Positions 37,341 to 48,478 of a stretch of DNA of 64,000 nt are shown piece by piece. Numbering within the stretch: position 1 is the stretch's first letter; each line of letters opens with the position of its first letter. Origin of the DNA: Austropuccinia psidii (taxonomy: Eukaryota; Basidiomycota; Pucciniomycetes; Pucciniales; Sphaerophragmiaceae). The notes beneath the pieces are model-generated. The model was given only the letters and a program-made list of their open reading frames with translations, had not been told where the DNA came from and searched no databases. The stretch covers positions 17,741,773 through 17,805,772 of the forward strand of contig JALGQZ010000018.1 in NCBI GenBank assembly GCA_023105745.1, in the 5' to 3' direction. The position numbers were made by a program, and so were the translations under genes.

Positions 37341-38898
37341 AAAGGTGGCTTTAATGCACTAGTATTCTATATAAAACAGTCAGCAGCTATTCTAAGCTTC
37401 GGATAGAAGTTTTATTTTGTGAATTATTGATGAAATTTACCTATAATATTGATAAAAGATCAGATTATTATTTAATAAGTCTTATAACTAAGTTAGCTAC
37501 CTATAAGCAGTGTTCAATGATGTTATCAAATATATTAATAAAGAATATTTATTGAGGCTTATAGTCTCACATTAGAGCTATACTGCTTAGATATAAGCTT
37601 TATGAAGTCCATAAAAGGCTATATAAGGTATTTTATATTTAAATACTATCTTCAATATTATACTATTATCAAATTAGTCTTATTTTTTGAGAAACAAAGC
37701 TGTATTAAGGCTATAATAAGTATCAATATTTAGTTCAACAGATACTCTAAAACTTTTTTTTAATCAAATGGAAGTATTCTATAGCACAAGTTTGAAAATT
37801 TTATCATTAATAAAGCAGCTCCACCTTGATAGCTAATAATCTTACCATTATAATATTTTTCATCTCTTATTTACAGAATGATAGAGGCTTCTTAACACTA
37901 TTCTCTAGTTCCAAGGCCAAAATATTAGATATTAATCTGCGATCTTCTCAAGAAGATATTTATTAGTAAAACTGAAGAGGGAGCTGATATAAATTAGAAC
38001 TCTTTCATACAGGCTCATTGAGGAATTCAAATCTTTTTGCATATGATTTCACCCTCAAGGACTGCATTATAGAATTTAGAACTTAATGAATCTACATGGT
38101 GTTCATTAAGTTCAACCTTAAATTCTTTCCCTCTTATTACTTCTTATTTTTAATATATCCAAGGGATACGCATTAGTGCTTTCAATAAGGTTTCTTTATG
38201 CATCATTATTTAATAATTCTCATTGGGCCTTTGAATTAAAAAACAGAATCAAGAGGAAATTTGGGAAATTAAGACATTGCATCTTCTCTATTCTTCTTGA
38301 ACTTTTCATTTTTATATGCTGATAATTATGAGTAACTCAAGGTACCCCCAGTGGACTCCTCTTTAATTTTTCTACCTCCCTCAACAATTAAAACCTCCCC
38401 ACATGGGGTGTATAGCTGATTTATATATTCAAACTTTGCCTTAATTCCAAAAATGTGGTCCATCCTTTCAAAACATGGGAAGAATAAATATAGATTCTGT
38501 ACAATGGTAATTTGAATTGCTTCCCAATGAAAGCCTAAGAAAGTGTTTCTAGTCAAGAAATATTTTGCCAGAAATATATTTCTCTAAGCTTTGAATTGTT
38601 GAGAAAATGGAAGCTAGTAAGCTTTAGTGATGAGCTCTGTGAATTAAGATACCCTAAGGAACCTCATATGCCCTGCTCTGAAAGAATCCCTTTTTTAATT
38701 GAGCTCTTTCTATTTTTCCCAAATGAGCTATTGTATTTATTCTGGTTCTCAATAAAAAAATACAAATATTCTTGTAGTTTTAGCATTTAAGCTTTTTATT
38801 GGTGTCATAATTGAAATTACAAGGATTTTTTGTTTTCCACAATTCACACATGAACCAATTAAATGGCTCAATCACCATGAAAAAAATCTGTCCCCACT
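37341..38898. other. Spacer, no gene seen
   Basis: This AT-rich stretch before element C holds only short frames without family signature, and no LTR edge was recognised in it. Confidence 0.55.
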
Positions 38899-39263
38899 GG
38901 CGGTGTGATAATCCATACCATTTTGTCAGTTGGATTAAGAGAAAAAATTACATAATAAGGAAGGAGATAAAATCAATATTAGTAATAAATTGATTTTTTG
39001 CTGAGTAATCAATTAAATTGGTTGGTAGTCAGCTGAATTGCTTAGTAATTATTAGGAGATGAGAATTCCAGGAAACTCAATTGATTACATAATCAAATGA
39101 CATCATTTCCCCACAACTTCAAGAACTCAATTGAAAGTACAGGTCTCATGATCCAACACCACCAAACCTTATTTCATAATACAGGTCACATGCAAAAGCT
39201 CAAATTGGAGACCTGAAAAATTCTAAGTCCCCTTTTTTTGACACTCCCATGGAGGCCCAAAAA

Positions 39264-39277
39264 ACTATAAATAGAGG
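39264..39277 (+). promoter_or_regulatory. TATA box of the C LTR
   Basis: ACTATAAATAGAGG is followed by a C-rich stretch, and the same motif and spacing occur in the nested solo LTR at 26298. Confidence 0.75.
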
Positions 39278-39404
39278 TCCCCTCCCCCCCTCAATTCTTT
39301 TTTCCTCATGGCCTAGACAGAGGCTCATCACAAAAACGTAACTTCTTAAATATCTCTTCTGAGGGAAATCCCCTCCATCCATCCACATTATCCTAATTTT
39401 TTAG

Positions 39405-39850
39405 GAATACTCAGTAGCTAAGCTCAGAAGTATATTTGTCCCATCCCCATTCCTAAATTTTTCTCAGTAGCACTTTCCGAGTGATTTATAATTAATAGTA
39501 GTTAACAGTTGGTCTACTTTAATTCATAAACTCATTTCATTGACTATCTCCATCCCATTATTGCTCAGTAGCTAAGCTCAGAAGCACTTTATGAGAAGTT
39601 TTTTCAACTAATTAATAGTAGATAACAGCTGGTCTACATTGATTGATTAATGGAGCTCATTGACTATCCCATTGATATTATTATCCCATTCCTAAATCTG
39701 CTCAGTAGCCAAGCTCAGAAGCATGGGTGTTTTGTAGATAATAGTAGTTAACAGTTGGTCTACATTATTTTATAAATGCATCCCATTGACAAGGTTCTTT
39801 ACTAAGTAGCCAAGATCAGTAGTAAATTGAGCAATAGTAGTGTCTTTTAT
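39405..39850 (+). repeat. CAGTAGCTAAGCTCAG tandem-type repeat downstream of the C promoter
   Basis: Five copies or part copies of CTCAGTAGCTAAGCTCAG occur at about 39409, 39460, 39565, 39701 and 39805. Between them AATAGTAGTTAACAGTTGG blocks recur near 39488, 39608 and 39738. The unit is about 120-135 bp. It lies in the transcribed part of the LTR. The solo LTR has two copies. Confidence 0.75.
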
Positions 39851-40298
39851 CCCAGGTTATCATCATAAAGTTATTAAAGCCTTAAAAAAATAGTAGTGTT
39901 TGGTATTATTATTTATCATATTATCAACAGTGTTATAATCAAAATTGGAAATCCCTCAAGGTGTTACTGTTCTCAGTAAAGGAATTAAAAAGTCTTTTCC
40001 CAGTTTTATATATTTATTTGTTTGTGTTAAGGTTTATTAAGCCATTGATTCCAGATCAAACAAAGTCTGATAGAGTCTTTTGAATATAGTTTTCTGACTA
40101 GCCACTATCAAATAAAATAAATTTATTGTGAACTTGAGTCAAGATAATTCATCATTTTCAGGAAGGGCAGTTCAGATTATTCTGTCACACAAGCAAAGCA
40201 AGGATTAAAAGCTTGAAAAGAAATTCAAAACTGTTTTCTTGTAATTTCCCCTTCCAGGTACTGCCTCATTTATCCCACACAAGAGGAGTTCCCACATC

Positions 40299-40315
40299 TG
40301 GTGTCCCAACAGCGG
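40299..40315 (+). promoter_or_regulatory. Element C primer-binding site
   Basis: TGGTGTCCCAACAGCGG lies two bases after the LTR end and differs from the site shared by A, B, E and F. It shows that the LTR is a 5' LTR with its element attached. Confidence 0.72.
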
Positions 40316-40673
40316 CATGCAGATAGGAATAAAATTCAGAAATTATTCAGCTTGATCTTTAAGCAATCAGAATTGACCAAAAAAATAAAATAAAACTGGA
40401 AACAAAAAATTAACCAACCAAAAATCATCATAAAATAATTCACCATCATCTCATCAATCATCATCATCCTCATATCATTATTATTATCAACTTAAAAACT
40501 CAACACCAACAGGAAAAGAATCTCAAGTTGAATACAGTGATCTTATCCCAACACCAAGAACAGAAGAAAAGGAGAAGGAGAAGATCAGAAAGCTCTTTTT
40601 AAATCTCATTCAAGAATCAAGAAAAGGAATAAATAACTCAAAGGAGCTAGAAGGAAAATATTATAAAGTAGAG

Positions 40674-40719
40674 ATGGATCAACAATCCACCTCAAATTTA
40701 TGACCATTACCACCTGAGG
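40674..40719 (+). pseudogene. gag: Element C gag, first 15 codons before the F insertion
   Basis: The ATG at 40674 opens MDQQSTSNL, then a TGA, then PLPPE. The last five bases TGAGG (40715-40719) are repeated at 50810-50814 after F. Joined across F the frame continues with ETREEQYSDES and then KQMQDLLLTQGKKKGR, which shows that the two pieces were one gene. Confidence 0.75.
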
Positions 40720-42219
40720 TGTCAGGGTGAGTCTATGTAGAAGCTTAAAAACAGTAAATACAAGCTAGTACTATGACTGTGACACGTCAAAATAAGTAAT
40801 AAAAAAATTCTTCAGGTCCTACTGCTACGTGGTAACAGTGGTGATGAGTCTATTGAGGACCTGGGTTGCAATGTTCTAATATCTTTGACTGTAAAGAGAC
40901 ACTACAATAATTATATTTAATTATATCTTTAAGTATTCTAAGGACACTACTGATGATTAACAGTCTTGTCACGTAAGAATATATAATAAAAAGATAAGAT
41001 GAGGATTTTTGAAGGCAAAAACCCTTCTTTTTATATCTTTCAAGACTGTCAAGAGTTATTTACTCTTCACACGTCAGAGGAGTGAAAATTTTCACTCCAT
41101 TGGCCAGTCTGTGGTTCTGGATCCTCAATTCTGACGTCAGTAGAGGCAGAATTGTGGTTTTGGGACCACAAATGATCATTCTGGATCAATACAGGATGAA
41201 AAAACTTTTCACCTGCCACGTCAGCACTTGGATGACGTTGTTCTGGTGTTTGTATGACTAATACTAGTCATTCTGGGCGGGTTTAAGCTTTGAACAACCA
41301 TTATTTTGAGTATTAAGACTGTACTGGTTGGTACAGGTTTGGTACAGGCCAGTATTGGCCAAAAAACTTCCAACCAAGATATCTTGGTCAGTTTTTGAGA
41401 TATCAAGAAACTAAGAGCACAGAATTTAAGGGCGTAATGAGCTCTTCAATTTGGTATGCTTCATGTTTACCCTTCTTTAAAATAGCAAAAGTTATAAGGG
41501 TTTTAAGTTTTTGGATGTATTTTTGTACATCAGTATGAGGCTTCAAAAACTTCCATACCAGATATCTTCTTCAATTTGGAAGATATCTGTATTCTGATGA
41601 TACATTTTTGTAGGGCTTGATTAGCCCTACAGTTTGGTATATGACACTGTACAGTTGTATGAGTGTATGCCAAAGATACAGGGGTTTGTTTATTTTCTTA
41701 TTTTCAGAATATCTGTATTTTGGTTGTTAAACCTTTGAACCAAGATCCCTCAGTCAATTTGAGAGATACAGAGGTCTAAGGTGTCTCAAATTAAAGCTCT
41801 TGTTGAGATCTTTAATTTGGTTATACTTTTGTACAGTTCTGTACAAGCCCTCTTTGACTTTCAGGGGGGCTTGGTTTTGAAAATGAGGTTATATGGTATC
41901 TCCAGTTGTAGTGGTGTTACAACAACATGGATGATATCATTGTGTAGCTCTCTATGTGAGCTTTAAGAAAAATACCATTTTGGTATAGGATAACTTAAAT
42001 ATGCATAAGTTAGATGAGAGGTGAAAATAAGGGTTTTGACTTGTTTATTCTCCTCTAGGTTTCCTTATTCTGTTTGGATAAGGTTGGTGTTTAATGTAAG
42101 AGGGTTGTTTTCTCTTAATTATTACCTGTATTGACTATGTTTGTTCAATACTTGTCATACCATTATTTATGGTATGTTGGATGTCATGCTAGTGCTCTGT
42201 TTTGAGTCACAGGCTGACA
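40720..42219 (-). repeat. Element F 3' LTR (1500 bp)
   Basis: The minus-strand start is TGTCAGCCTGTGACTC at 42219 and the end is CACCCTGACA at 40720. The TATA box (GATATAAAAAGAAGG) lies at about 41023-41037. Upstream of it in U3 is a cluster of CACGTCA/TGACGTCA sites (41070, 41132, 41217, 41233). Inside the LTR there is no coding region; the frames at 41221 and 41781 recur in the 5' LTR only because the LTRs are copies. Confidence 0.96.
41070..41238 (-). promoter_or_regulatory. CRE/bZIP-type site cluster upstream of the F TATA box
   Basis: CACGTCA (41070-41076), palindromic TGACGTCA (41132-41139), CACGTCA (41217-41223) and TGACGT (41233-41238) lie 35-200 bp upstream of the TATA box in U3. 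The same sites occur in the 5' LTR 8590 bp higher. TGACGTCA is the known binding site of ATF/CREB bZIP factors; a role in this element is inferred. Confidence 0.5.
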
Positions 42220-42234
42220 TACCCTCCCTCAAAA
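42220..42234 (-). promoter_or_regulatory. Element F polypurine tract
   Basis: TTTTGAGGGAGGGTA on the minus strand abuts the 3' LTR start and lies about 10 nt after the gag-pol stop. Confidence 0.9.
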
Positions 42235-42243
42235 GAAGGCTCA

Positions 42244-45200
42244 TCATTGATGAGACTCTTCAGCCCTCTTGGAGGCTCTGAATCTTCTGAGGTGTATTTG
42301 TCCATCTGGGATTTCTTTCTCAGTTAGCCATTTGTCTTTATCTGCTGGTTGATTCTTAAATCTAACCAGGTATTGCCTGTTGTCTTTCCCATTGATTCTG
42401 ATCTTCCTGGCTTTAATGATCTTTTTCACTGGTCCAGGTGAGTCATCTTCCTCTACCAATCTTTCATGGGTGACTGTCTTCTTCCTGTCAGGGAATTTCT
42501 CCTCATCTGTCTGGTGATAAGGTTTGACCAGGCTCACAGGGAAAACTGGGTGTTTCCTAGAGAACTCTTTGGTCAGGTTGACCTCTACTGCATTCTTTCC
42601 TATCAATTTGATAATGGTGAATGGTCCTATGAATGAGTCTCTCATCTTCTTGGGTCCTTTTAGGTTGTTGAAGTTAAGAGTTGAGATTAGAACTTGGTCC
42701 CCTTCTTTGAAATCAGGTTCTTGGTGACTTTTATCATATCTCTGTTTGTTATATAATTTGGCTTCAGCCACACATTGCTCTGCTTTTTCACAGGCAGTCT
42801 TCCACATTGTGTGAAAGTCTTTAGCTGTAGGATGTACTGAGAGGAGGTTCTTCTTCAAGTAATCTACTGGAAGTAGTGGGTTCCATCCTTTCTCTAATGT
42901 GGCAGGGGTTTTTCCTGTCACTGAGTGTATACTTGTGTTGTATGCCAATTGCACAGCTGGTAGGAGGGTTACCCAGTCATGGGTATATCCCTCATTGTCT
43001 TTATATTCCATGCAATATGCACAAAACCTTCTAATGATGTCTTCCAATGTTTGGATCATTCTTTCTGCTAGACCATCTGTTTGTGGATGGTAAGCTGTGG
43101 AAAATGCTAGTTTGGTTCCCAGCATCTCATATAGATTAGTCCAAAATTCTGATGTGAATTTAGGGTCTCTGTCACTAATTATAATTCTTGGGACTCCACA
43201 GTTAGCTATCACATTGTTCCAGAACAATATGGCTGTGTCCATTGCTGTGTCCTCTTTGTGACAGGGGAGACATCTGACACTCTTGCTATACCTGTCTACT
43301 ACTACTAGGCATGCATTAAAGCTGTCTTTTCCTCCAGGGACCAGGCCTGTTACCCAATCCATGTTTATTATTTCCCAGGGGTGTTTGGGCTCCTCTATAC
43401 TCTGGAGTAATCCATATCTTTTGCCATGACTTCTGTTGGCTTTTTGGCATCTGGTACAAGTGTTGATGTATTCACTCAAGTCTTGTTCCCACTTTGGCCA
43501 CCAAGCTGTGCTAAAGACTCTTTCTTTAGTTCTTTCTTCACTCATATGTCCCATGTATGGGCAGTCCTGGCATTCCTGTAGTATGAGGGAAATGTGTTCT
43601 CTACTTATTATTACCAGGGCACTTGTGTGTTTTTCCCTATGGTACAGTAGGTCATCTATCAGAAAAAATCTATTTTCTTTAAAGTTTTTGAGCCATGGCT
43701 CTTCCAATTGACTCTCTAGTTCAGGACTCCTGTACTTTTGTTTTAGTAGTTGTATCAATATACTACACTGTTTGTGTTTATTGTATGCTGATTGTACTAT
43801 GCTAAAGAATTCTGTATTCAGATTAGAGGAGCTGATTCCCAGTATGGGTATCTCTTTAATCTCCCCATAGCTTTGTGCTGGGTTTGATGAATCATTCCCT
43901 AATGCCCAGTTTGATAGTTTGAAGTTCTTTCTCCTGTCTATCTCCATGCATTGTATAGGTATCTTGGCCCCATTTTCTGGGTCATATGCTGGATTTTCTT
44001 GGTCATTCTTCAGTGGCCACCTGCTGAGACCATCTGCATTAGTATGACTTTTCCCTTCCTTATAGATGATAGTCATATTCCCTCTGTATTCTTGTGTGGC
44101 TATTTGCCACCTAAGCATGTGTCTGTTTGTTGTTTTCATGTTCAACAGTGACTTGAGGGCTGTGCAGTCAGTAAAAACTTCAAATACTGCTCCTTCTAAG
44201 TAGTAATGGAGTTTTTCTAATGCCCATACCAAGCATAGACATTCTGTCTGAGTAGCTCCATATCTAGCTTCTGAGTCTTTCAGTTGTCTTGAGATATAGC
44301 AAATTACTCCTTCTTTGGGTATGCCATCTACTAGTTGCCTTTGGTGTAGTGCTGCTCCTAGCCCTTGGCTACATGCTGCATCTATGTATAGTTTGAATGG
44401 TAGTTCAAAATCAGGCATCATTAGGACAGGGGCATTGGTCAGTTCATGTTTGATCTTTTCAAATGCATCCCTTCTTTCCTTGGTAATTTCAAAGACCACA
44501 TCTTTTGAGCACAGTTTGTATAGGCTACTAGTGATGTGTGCAAAGTTCTTTATGTGGCTTCTGTAGTAGCTGGCAAAGCCCAAAAAAGATTGCATTTCTT
44601 TGATGTTTTTTGGTACTGGTTTCTTTAGTACTGCAGCAACTTTATTTTGGTCTATAGCTAGACTTAAACCTGAAACTTTGTGTCCTAGGGCTAGCAGTTC
44701 TTGCTGTCCAAAGTTACATTTCTTAAGAGATATCTTCATATTGATTGGTGTGCATTTTCCCAATACTTTATCAATTTTCTTCACATGGTCTTCCCATGTT
44801 TCTGAGTATATTATGATATCATCAATGTACACCACCATCCACCCTTCCATTATTTCATCTTGAAATATGGTATCCATCATCCTCTGAAAATGGGCTGGTG
44901 CATTCTTAATGCCAAATGGCATTCTGGTGTATTCATATATGCCCATATGGCATATAATTCTTAGCAATTTGATGGAATCTGGTTTTACCCCATTCTGGTG
45001 AAAACCTTTCATGCAGTCCATTTTTGTAATGAACTTGGCTTTTGCTAGTTTATCTAGTGCATGTGGTATCCTTGGGATGGGGTACCTATCTGCTTTGGTG
45101 TAATTATTCAAAGCCCTGAAGTCACCACATAGTCTGGATTTACCATCATGCCATGTTATAAGGACTGGTGTAGTGACCTCTACTATCTCATTATGTCCTA

Positions 45201-48105
45201 TCTTTCTTATTACCCCCATTTCTAGGAGTTCGTTGATGTGTTTCTCAATTTCTTTCCTAGTTTCCATGCTGGCTGGGTATGGTGGTCTCCTAAGCATAGG
45301 TGGATATGGTCTTTCTACATCCAGATATAATTCTATATCATGTCCTTTGATTTTTCCTAGTGGTTCATCTCCTATTGCAAAAGCTCCTCTGTGCTTTCTC
45401 AATACTTTCAGTAAGTTGAGTTTCATCTTACTGGTGAGTTGAGTGCCATATTGGGCCTCTTTGAATTCTTCCACTAGTTCTTTCAAGGTGTTATCATTTG
45501 TTATATGGTTAATGTCAAAGGAAAATTTTTTATCTTTGTTTGTACCTATGGTAAGATATCTGTTTTTACTATTGCAAATATCCATACCATACATTCTTTG
45601 GTACTCTGTACCTAGTAAGAATCCTTGTACATGTGCATTTTCTAGAACTACAAATTCAGGTTCCAGTCTGATATTTCCTTTTTGGTGTGGGATAATTATC
45701 TCTTTGATTATTGTCCCTAGTGAGTGCATTTTGCCTGATGCACTTTTGAAGTTTCTGGCTTTTGTTGGGATTATATCATCTTCCCATTTGGGGAAATGTT
45801 GTTCCAAGTATTCTTTTGCCACTATGGAGCAACTTGCTCCTGTGTCAATGATCATTGGATGTTTACAGTTCTCAATGTAAACTGTCAATTTTGTAGGTGT
45901 TCCATGAATGAATCCCATCCCTCTATTGGGGGTTACCAGGAATGTTTGTGCATTCTGTGTGTGCTTACAGAGCTCTTTGTCTGTTGTTATTTGTGGTATG
46001 CCTGAATCCAATTCAATGTCTTGTATATCAAGTGAACTTTCTTCATTGCATTCCACTATGTATTCTTCTATGGTATCAGGTTCACTTTGTGATTCTGCTC
46101 TCATACCATTTCCCATGCTGTCAGAATCAGATCTTTCACCTGTTTGTTCTTCTTCTGATTCTTCATCAATTGCATATATTTTCTTTTTTGGTTTTGTGCA
46201 ATTGTTGGCATAATGGTCTGGTGAACCACAGTTGTGGCACACATATTTCTTTTTTGGGGTTTCTTTCCCTTTTTCTTTGTTTGTCTCTTTAACTTCAGAC
46301 CTCTTGTCTTTGAAGTTTGGTTTGAAAGATGTGTACCTTCCTATGGAGGTCTTTTTTCTCACATCTTGTATGACATTTGCTATGTCATCAATGCTGCTGA
46401 TGTTGTTGCATCTGCATTTGACTGCATGTTCTAGATCTCCTGGAAATTTTGTCAGGAGTTTATGGTTTCTCATTTCTATTGTCATATTGGGATCAATAGC
46501 TTTTAGCCTCTTTGTTTGTTTGAGGCACCATTCATAAGGGTCTTTTTCTGTGGAGTATCTATCACTTTCAAAGGACATGGTTTTTTGCCAGATCCAGCTA
46601 CCATTGCTATACTTTTGTATAATCTGGTTCCTCCACCATGGCCAGCTTTTCCTGCCATGTATTTCTTTCATTTCAGTATACCATATGTTTGCATGGCCTC
46701 TGAATGCTGTGTTGAGTCTTGTTGTGATCCAGTAGTCTGGTATCTTTGGGACATCAACAAAGAGTCCATCAATATAGTCAATGATCTCCATATGGTCATA
46801 TTCCCCTATTCCTGAGAACTTTGGCCAGTTTGTTACTTCTGGTAACTGTTTCAGTGCCTGTTTCTCTGAATAGTTGAGATTTTCCCCATCTTGGTACACT
46901 GACTCTGATCTTAACTTTGGAATCTGATATCCAGGTTCCTGGTCATAGTCTTTGTCCTCTTCTTTTAATTTTGTAGAGGTAGTAGGCTGACCTTGTGTTG
47001 GAGGGTATTGATTGTCTTCTCTGTCATAGAGGTAATCAATTTCTTTGTCAAGGTTATCCTGCTGTTGCTGGATATTCCTCAGATCCCTCCTCACAGTTTG
47101 TTGTTCTTCTAGAATTGAATTCAACTGTCTGTTAGTTTTTTCAAATTCTGTCCAAATTTTGGCCAGATTTGAATTCAAGTCTTTTATGACTGTTGCTTGG
47201 AAAGCATTTTCTTCTTTCAATGTTTCCACTTCTGTCCTCATTTTTTCTGAGGTTTCATGTGTCCACTCCATGAATTGGGCCAATTTGGTCCATGTGAATT
47301 TGTTTTCAAACTCATGAGTGTGCATTGTAGTTTCAGTTATTAATTCTGGGTCTATTGAGTCAGAACTAGAAACACTATTTGTAGGTACAACTATTTCTTG
47401 TTTTTGTGTACTTCTTGGACTAAGTCCATCAGCTTTTTCATCAATGGGTCTGCTTCTTTCTTCCTCTGGTTGAAAGAAGTTTTGTTTTTCCCTTGGGCTC
47501 CTTTTCTCCTGTTGGAAACTACCTGGAATGGTGGGGGAGCTTTGGATGAAGTTTCCTTTGGCTTGTAAGGCCTGGAACTGCTGGATGGTTGTGGGGAAGA
47601 TGGAGCTTCTCCTTCCATTTCTGGGGGTACCTGAATCTGACTGGGCTCTTCCTTGTGCCAAGATCTCTCTATGGCTTGTATGGCTGCCTGGTTCTCTTTG
47701 ATTCTGATTGCTCTTTCTTCTAAGAGTTTGAAATTCTTGTTGGGATTCCAACCTTGCATTTCTGTCATAAGTTCCATCCAAGCCATTTGCTTGAGACAGA
47801 TCTTCTGGGTTGTTATCCCCACTTCTGCCCATGATGCTGCCATGGTGAACATTTTGTTGTCCATGCTCCATGTGAAAAGGTCTCTCAGGAGTTTGTGTAT
47901 TTGGAGGACCTGTTCTGCATCTGTCCAGTCTCCTGGTTGGACTCCTGGGTTGAATTTGATTTGGAACAAGACTTTGGGTAGGAGTTCCCTGATGGTAAGT
48001 CCTTTGCTGGTCATCTGCTCCAGTTCTTCTTCCTCTGTTTCTTCTTGGCCAGTGTTCTGGTTGATTTCTTGGGAATCCAAGATCTCTAAGAAGTGGAGGT
48101 GTCAT
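42244..48105 (-). CDS. gag-pol: Element F Gag-Pol polyprotein, 1953 residues
   Basis: A single open frame starts at ATG 48105, the first AUG of the predicted RNA. Residues 7-238 are overlapped by ORF0. A coiled-coil-like stretch around 290-370 is followed by the Gag domain (about 430-565, [14 protein letters not shown] to AVKCRCN) and a zinc knuckle [14 protein letters not shown] at about 623-636. Protease has DTGAS with Asp754. RT spans about 970-1150, with [19 protein letters not shown] and YIDD at 1093-1096. RNase H (YIDAACSQG) lies around 1240-1360. The integrase zinc finger is at 1513-1555, where [10 protein letters not shown] has Gln1513 in place of the first histidine. The DDE core is complete: Asp1583, Asp1645 and Glu1681 with 35 residues between the last two. 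A chromodomain lies at about 1888-1945 ([15 protein letters not shown]). Gag and Pol are fused without frameshift. Confidence 0.96.
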   Translation of the reverse strand: MTPPLLRDLGFPRNQPEHWPRRNRGRRTGADDQQRTYHQGTPTQSLVPNQIQPRSPTRRLDRCRTGPPNTQTPERPFHMEHGQQNVHHGSIMGRSGDNNPEDLSQANGLDGTYDRNARLESQQEFQTLRRKSNQNQREPGSHTSHREILAQGRAQSDSGTPRNGRRSSIFPTTIQQFQALQAKGNFIQSSPTIPGSFQQEKRSPREKQNFFQPEEERSRPIDEKADGLSPRSTQKQEIVVPTNSVSSSDSIDPELITETTMHTHEFENKFTWTKLAQFMEWTHETSEKMRTEVETLKEENAFQATVIKDLNSNLAKIWTEFEKTNRQLNSILEEQQTVRRDLRNIQQQQDNLDKEIDYLYDREDNQYPPTQGQPTTSTKLKEEDKDYDQEPGYQIPKLRSESVYQDGENLNYSEKQALKQLPEVTNWPKFSGIGEYDHMEIIDYIDGLFVDVPKIPDYWITTRLNTAFRGHANIWYTEMKEIHGRKSWPWWRNQIIQKYSNGSWIWQKTMSFESDRYSTEKDPYEWCLKQTKRLKAIDPNMTIEMRNHKLLTKFPGDLEHAVKCRCNNISSIDDIANVIQDVRKKTSIGRYTSFKPNFKDKRSEVKETNKEKGKETPKKKYVCHNCGSPDHYANNCTKPKKKIYAIDEESEEEQTGERSDSDSMGNGMRAESQSEPDTIEEYIVECNEESSLDIQDIELDSGIPQITTDKELCKHTQNAQTFLVTPNRGMGFIHGTPTKLTVYIENCKHPMIIDTGASCSIVAKEYLEQHFPKWEDDIIPTKARNFKSASGKMHSLGTIIKEIIIPHQKGNIRLEPEFVVLENAHVQGFLLGTEYQRMYGMDICNSKNRYLTIGTNKDKKFSFDINHITNDNTLKELVEEFKEAQYGTQLTSKMKLNLLKVLRKHRGAFAIGDEPLGKIKGHDIELYLDVERPYPPMLRRPPYPASMETRKEIEKHINELLEMGVIRKIGHNEIVEVTTPVLITWHDGKSRLCGDFRALNNYTKADRYPIPRIPHALDKLAKAKFITKMDCMKGFHQNGVKPDSIKLLRIICHMGIYEYTRMPFGIKNAPAHFQRMMDTIFQDEIMEGWMVVYIDDIIIYSETWEDHVKKIDKVLGKCTPINMKISLKKCNFGQQELLALGHKVSGLSLAIDQNKVAAVLKKPVPKNIKEMQSFLGFASYYRSHIKNFAHITSSLYKLCSKDVVFEITKERRDAFEKIKHELTNAPVLMMPDFELPFKLYIDAACSQGLGAALHQRQLVDGIPKEGVICYISRQLKDSEARYGATQTECLCLVWALEKLHYYLEGAVFEVFTDCTALKSLLNMKTTNRHMLRWQIATQEYRGNMTIIYKEGKSHTNADGLSRWPLKNDQENPAYDPENGAKIPIQCMEIDRRKNFKLSNWALGNDSSNPAQSYGEIKEIPILGISSSNLNTEFFSIVQSAYNKHKQCSILIQLLKQKYRSPELESQLEEPWLKNFKENRFFLIDDLLYHREKHTSALVIISREHISLILQECQDCPYMGHMSEERTKERVFSTAWWPKWEQDLSEYINTCTRCQKANRSHGKRYGLLQSIEEPKHPWEIINMDWVTGLVPGGKDSFNACLVVVDRYSKSVRCLPCHKEDTAMDTAILFWNNVIANCGVPRIIISDRDPKFTSEFWTNLYEMLGTKLAFSTAYHPQTDGLAERMIQTLEDIIRRFCAYCMEYKDNEGYTHDWVTLLPAVQLAYNTSIHSVTGKTPATLEKGWNPLLPVDYLKKNLLSVHPTAKDFHTMWKTACEKAEQCVAEAKLYNKQRYDKSHQEPDFKEGDQVLISTLNFNNLKGPKKMRDSFIGPFTIIKLIGKNAVEVNLTKEFSRKHPVFPVSLVKPYHQTDEEKFPDRKKTVTHERLVEEDDSPGPVKKIIKARKIRINGKDNRQYLVRFKNQPADKDKWLTEKEIPDGQIHLRRFRASKRAEESHQ

Positions 48106-48478
48106 GTTAACAATGTTAAAAAATGACAGACAATAAAAAATGTTGTATTTCTCAAGGTTTATTTACCTTTGGCAGGCCCTTGTACAAATTTATGATCTAT
48201 ACTCTTTGGCAATTTGCCTTTGGAGTTTACAACTGGGTTGATAACAGTGATTTTCTGTTTCTCAACTTGTTTTGGTGATCCAACTGGTTTTGTTGGAGCT
48301 TTTCTGGGTTTTTTGGCCCTTGGCACAGCTATTGGTGTCCAATCTTTTGAGTTGATTGTCACTTCACTGTGTCTTTTCTGCTTGCCCTTGGTGTTTGGCA
48401 GCGCCTCTCTGTCTTCTGAGGCTGTCACAGATGGGTTTCCTTGTGACTGGGTTTCTAATGGAATGTAGTCCTTTTCCA
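47391..48478 (-). CDS. Element F ORF0: spliced protein, about 335 residues, exon 2 inside gag in the +1 frame
   Basis: Exon 1 is 48478-48167. It starts TG after CTGAATAG, is open for 104 codons and is basic ([14 protein letters not shown]). The donor is AAAG|GTAAAT at 48166. The intron 48166-48086 (81 nt) has a branch-like TTAAC and ends CTTCTTAG. Exon 2, 48085-47391, runs 231 codons in the +1 frame relative to gag ([44 protein letters not shown], basic tail [10 protein letters not shown]). The phases fit: G|AG joins to a Glu codon. The Gag ATG (48105) lies within the intron. Exon 1 has no AUG; an upstream intron ending at 48479, with donor GTGAGT at 49213 or GTAGAA at 48551, would both leave a final A and give ATG GAA AAG. 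Without exon 1, the first AUG of exon 2 (48014) is also in the ORF0 frame. The role is unknown. Confidence 0.78.

Larger units (their letters stand above)
38904..40296 (+). repeat. Element C 5' LTR (1393 bp)
   Basis: It starts TGTGATAATCCATACC and ends GAGGAGTTCCCACA two bases before the primer-binding site. Both edges match the solo LTR 25201-27198. A TATA box ACTATAAATAGAGG lies at 39264-39277, so transcription should start near 39300. Confidence 0.85.

Noticed and set aside
41221..41406. Two identical small frames in both F LTRs (41221-41406 and 49811-49996)
   Set aside because: They recur only because the LTRs are copies; the frame lies in U3 upstream of the TATA box and shows no protein signature.
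45443..46815. Several plus-strand frames of 60-145 codons opposite F gag-pol
   Set aside because: They are antisense shadows of an intact 1953-codon gene, with no start context or homologues in the other elements.
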